A stretch of DNA of 64,000 bases from Lampris incognitus (Eukaryota > Chordata > Actinopteri > Lampriformes > Lampridae), in contig NC_079215.1 of the NCBI RefSeq assembly GCF_029633865.1, positions 49,607,343 to 49,671,342 of the forward strand, written 5' to 3'. This document shows, piece by piece, positions 61,500-64,000 of the stretch. The stretch's first letter is position 1. Every line of letters begins with the position of its first letter. The position numbers and the translations under genes were made by a program. The notes beneath the pieces are model-generated. The model worked only from the letters and a program-made list of their open reading frames with translations. It ran no database searches and had not been told where the DNA came from.

Positions 61500-62623
61500 T
61501 TTTCTCGGTGCAATGCATTCTTTGGAGGAGTCATTATAAACGCCCTTGGTGAATCACCTTGTGGGGGTGGGGGGGGGTGTCCGGGAATTTGTGGACCCAA
61601 GGACACTCAAAACTCCGGCTTGCGACTGTATCCTAAAGTATAATGCACGTAGTAGCAAGGTCTTCTTTAAATAGAGCTATTGGAATTTCCTTGTTGATTA
61701 AATTGAAGCGAGACGAAAACCTCCGGCAGGCTGAAATTGTTTTACAAGGCTGTCATGGCTCAATGTAAACACACCGAGCCGTTTCGTACTGAGCGGGGAC
61801 CTCTTGTGGTTGCAAAATCACAAAACAAATTCATTTCATATCTTCACTGGCTGAACGTGTGAATAAATAAGATTTAGACACTCTCTTTATAGGGGGGGGG
61901 GGTTGCTACATGCTACTGCTACATACGGGTAATTTTTTTATTGTAGCCATCGATAATAAATTATCGAACCAAAGAAATCTAGTTGAACACTTTATTTTGT
62001 ACTCTTGACCACCAAAGGAAAAACGAATACTAATATTTCTGTCTTTAAAGTATTTGTATAAATAACATTTCAATTCATATTATACGTAACTATTTACAAA
62101 GTCATGAATATTTATAGTACCATTTCAAATAATAAATAGAGGAGTACAATTAATAATCCACGTACCCCTAATTAAGAGAAACACAAGACTATGCAAAAAT
62201 CAATACGGGTGCACCATGCAAAGTTTGATAAAAAAAAAACATTTAAAAACCACGAATATCAATAGTTAAAATCCTTACACAATGAAAAAACAACAATGTA
62301 ATAGTTACATAACACTGAGGACGAGGGAAATCTACCTACAAGTGTGCACTTCAAATTCAGAGGGAAAAAAAGTACATATAAGGTGCCTAAATTGCACTGT
62401 GCAAAAGAGGTGCATGCATATCGACCTATCCACTGAAATTAAGCTGCCAAGACAGTATGTTCACTGCAAAACATCAACCATGAACGACTATTAACGGGGG
62501 GGGGGGGCAGAAAGAAGATAAAAACCTTTTTTCACAGCAATGAATTCAAGTCACTAGGTAGTTAAAGATGAGTGTCATACAGGTTGCCCGGAGGAGGTAA
62601 ACCCCACAACCTAGAGCTCTGGC
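61500..62623 (-). other. cdkn2d: Probable cdkn2d 3' untranslated region and flank
   Basis: AT-rich, non-coding sequence. On the minus strand AATAAA occurs at 61,996-61,991, a plausible poly(A) signal about 630 bases past the stop. A second gene could not be found here. Confidence 0.4.
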
Positions 62624-62977
62624 TTAACTGTGAAGATGAGCGAACACCAAGTCTATCATGTCCGGCACACACGAGGCTCGGGCGACGTCGACCGCCGTGT
62701 GGCCGCTGGTGTTGGCGTGCTTGAGGTTGGACCTGGGCGCCAGGAACTCCACCAAGTCCCGGTGGCCTTCCCGGATGGCAATGTGGATAGGCAGGGTGCC
62801 GTTCTGGTCCGGGATGTTCACGGATGCGCCGTACTCCACCAGAACCTGCAGGGTGTCCAGGAATCCGGCTCGAGCTGCGTCATGCACTGGTGCTATACCC
62901 TGTCTATCCTGGACGTTTGGGTCCGCTCCATGTTCCAGTAGTAAACTGGCTATCTTGGAGTTCCCCATCATCATCAC
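62624..62977 (-). CDS. cdkn2d: cdkn2d exon 2
   Basis: Begins GTGATGATGATGGGG (VMMMG) after an ACTTTATAG acceptor and ends AHLHS then TGA. It covers most of ankyrin repeat 2 through repeat 5. Confidence 0.95.
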   Translation of the reverse strand: MMMMGNSKIASLLLEHGADPNVQDRQGIAPVHDAARAGFLDTLQVLVEYGASVNIPDQNGTLPIHIAIREGHRDLVEFLAPRSNLKHANTSGHTAVDVARASCVPDMIDLVFAHLHS

Positions 62978-63489
62978 CTATAAAGTGTGTGTGTGGGGGA
63001 GGGGAGGGGGGAGGGGGAGAGGTGAAAATACAATTCTGAATGCAGTAACGATAGGTACATCGATGTAGGATTTAGATTATTTTTTTTATTTTTTTTAACA
63101 CAGAGGATAAAGACAATGACGTGAACATGTCTGCCCGGCGTTATAACCTATTAACAAAGGGCGAATTATCAACAGAAAGCTGGTTGTTAGTCACTGTTGA
63201 TTATCCCATACAGGAGATGGAATGGATCGATGACTTGGCAACCACCTCCGTGGACGACGACGCTCGTGTTTCTACTCAAAGGACATTTTGATTGAAGCCC
63301 GTATTACGATAGCTTGTTTATTTATGATAATGTGGATCAGACCATCACCTGCAAGGCAGTCCTGCCGAATTCGTTTAGTGTATCAGGATGCACTCTGCAT
63401 TCCTCCAGAATCCTCTGCACCTCGCTCATTTTCCCTTTGGCAGCAGCCGAACTCAAAGCTTTGCCCGCATCGATTTGACTGAGGACCAT
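62624..63489 (-). CDS. cdkn2d: Cyclin-dependent kinase 4/6 inhibitor p19-INK4d, two exons
   Basis: INK4 proteins are small ankyrin-repeat proteins that bind CDK4 and CDK6, block cyclin D binding and hold cells in G1. Join on the minus strand: 63489-63349 (47 codons) and 62977-62624, giving 164 residues (human CDKN2D has 166). The intron is GT-AG and phase 0, after ...EFGRTALQ, the same place as in INK4 genes. Ankyrin units read [74 protein letters not shown] and [21 protein letters not shown] and VNIPD..GTLPIH favour CDKN2D over CDKN2C. It is convergent with lrrc8e, unlike the human arrangement. Confidence 0.95.
63349..63489 (-). CDS. cdkn2d: cdkn2d exon 1
   Basis: ATG at 63,489 reads [20 protein letters not shown]; ends CTTGCAG before GTGATG. 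Length and phase match the first INK4 coding exon. Confidence 0.93.
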
Positions 63490-64000
63490 TGTAGATGGCT
63501 GCGGGTTTAGTGAGAAAACGTATCGTTAATAGCAGTGTTTCTCTACAACGGTTAACAAGCCAACGTGATCGTGTATTGCTATACGGCAAAAAAAAAACCC
63601 AAAACAAAACAAGTTTAACCATATGAGGGAATGTGTGTTTAAAACATCAAATAGCGCCAACGATTAATATTCTCAGCTGGTCGCCGTCGCCGATTAGGTT
63701 AGCTGACACCATGCCAGCAGCCGCCGCTGGCTAGCTTTCATGTCGAGGGTTTTTACCAGGACTTTTAAAAGGGCGAACGGTCCCCGTCTGGCTAAACGAA
63801 TCGTTCGTCTGGGAGGGACGCGTCAACATTGAAAATTAGCTGCCCGGCTAACTGATGCTAACGTTAAAAGGCGAACAACCATAGGGTGATCGTAAGGCTT
63901 CATCACATACCTTTATTTTCGATCCGGGATATCCCCCCCTTTTTTCTCTTTCAACGTTTACAGCCCGAGTAGAATTCAAATAATAACAAGATGATAAATC
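63490..64000 (-). promoter_or_regulatory. cdkn2d: CpG-rich 5' flank, likely cdkn2d promoter
   Basis: CpG frequency rises between about 63,660 and 63,880 (GGTCGCCGTCGCCGATT, GGGACGCGTCAACATTG), directly upstream of the cdkn2d ATG on the minus strand. No second gene start is visible on the plus strand. Confidence 0.45.

Noticed and set aside
62630-63068. Plus-strand open frames over cdkn2d
   Set aside because: They are the complement of the ankyrin-repeat exon, which has a clear protein match on the minus strand.

Overview
The window is nuclear DNA from a ray-finned (teleost) fish. Coding exons have GT-AG introns, microsatellites are dense, and the repeats are of fish type (tRNA-derived SINEs, L2 LINEs, Tc1, hAT, Gypsy). 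Four host genes can be read with confidence: s1pr5 (+), keap1b (+), lrrc8e (+) and cdkn2d (-). Human homologues of s1pr5, keap1 and cdkn2d lie close together on 19p13.2 and LRRC8E lies further off on the same band, so this is a conserved block with local rearrangement. The s1pr5-to-keap1 head-to-tail order matches human. I cannot name the species.

Layout: 1-17.6 kb has no host gene I can recognise. It holds microsatellites, three copies of a ~430 bp tRNA-derived SINE, a 296 bp hAT-type MITE with a perfect 8-bp target duplication, a TIR MITE, a 2.4 kb broken hAT transposon that carries a solo LTR, and a CpG-rich patch without a gene. s1pr5 has a candidate non-coding exon near 17.7-17.9 kb and its coding exon at 19.7-21.0 kb. 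keap1b runs from a CpG-rich promoter area near 25.5 kb through six coding exons (29,758-39,473). Its introns hold TIR elements, a foldback element, a LINE fragment and a MITE. lrrc8e begins in a CpG-rich exon near 41.7-41.8 kb and has two coding exons (42,616-42,756 and 50,740-53,055). The ~8 kb intron between them is mostly an L2 LINE with two nested insertions followed by a broken Gypsy fossil with both LTRs. 53-61.5 kb is repeats only: SINEs, a Tc1 transposon, a direct duplication and a miniature LTR element. cdkn2d (two exons) closes the window on the minus strand.

The genes are not an operon and act separately: a lysosphospholipid GPCR, the sensor and CUL3 adaptor for Nrf2, a volume-regulated anion channel subunit, and a CDK4/6 inhibitor. 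The most unusual signal is at 60,613-60,984: a 372-bp element with two 135-bp LTR-like repeats, an 18-nt primer-binding site matching tRNA-Leu, and RNA polymerase III A and B boxes inside each LTR. A diverged solo LTR with the same boxes and a 4-bp target duplication sits in the hAT transposon at 11,589-11,731.
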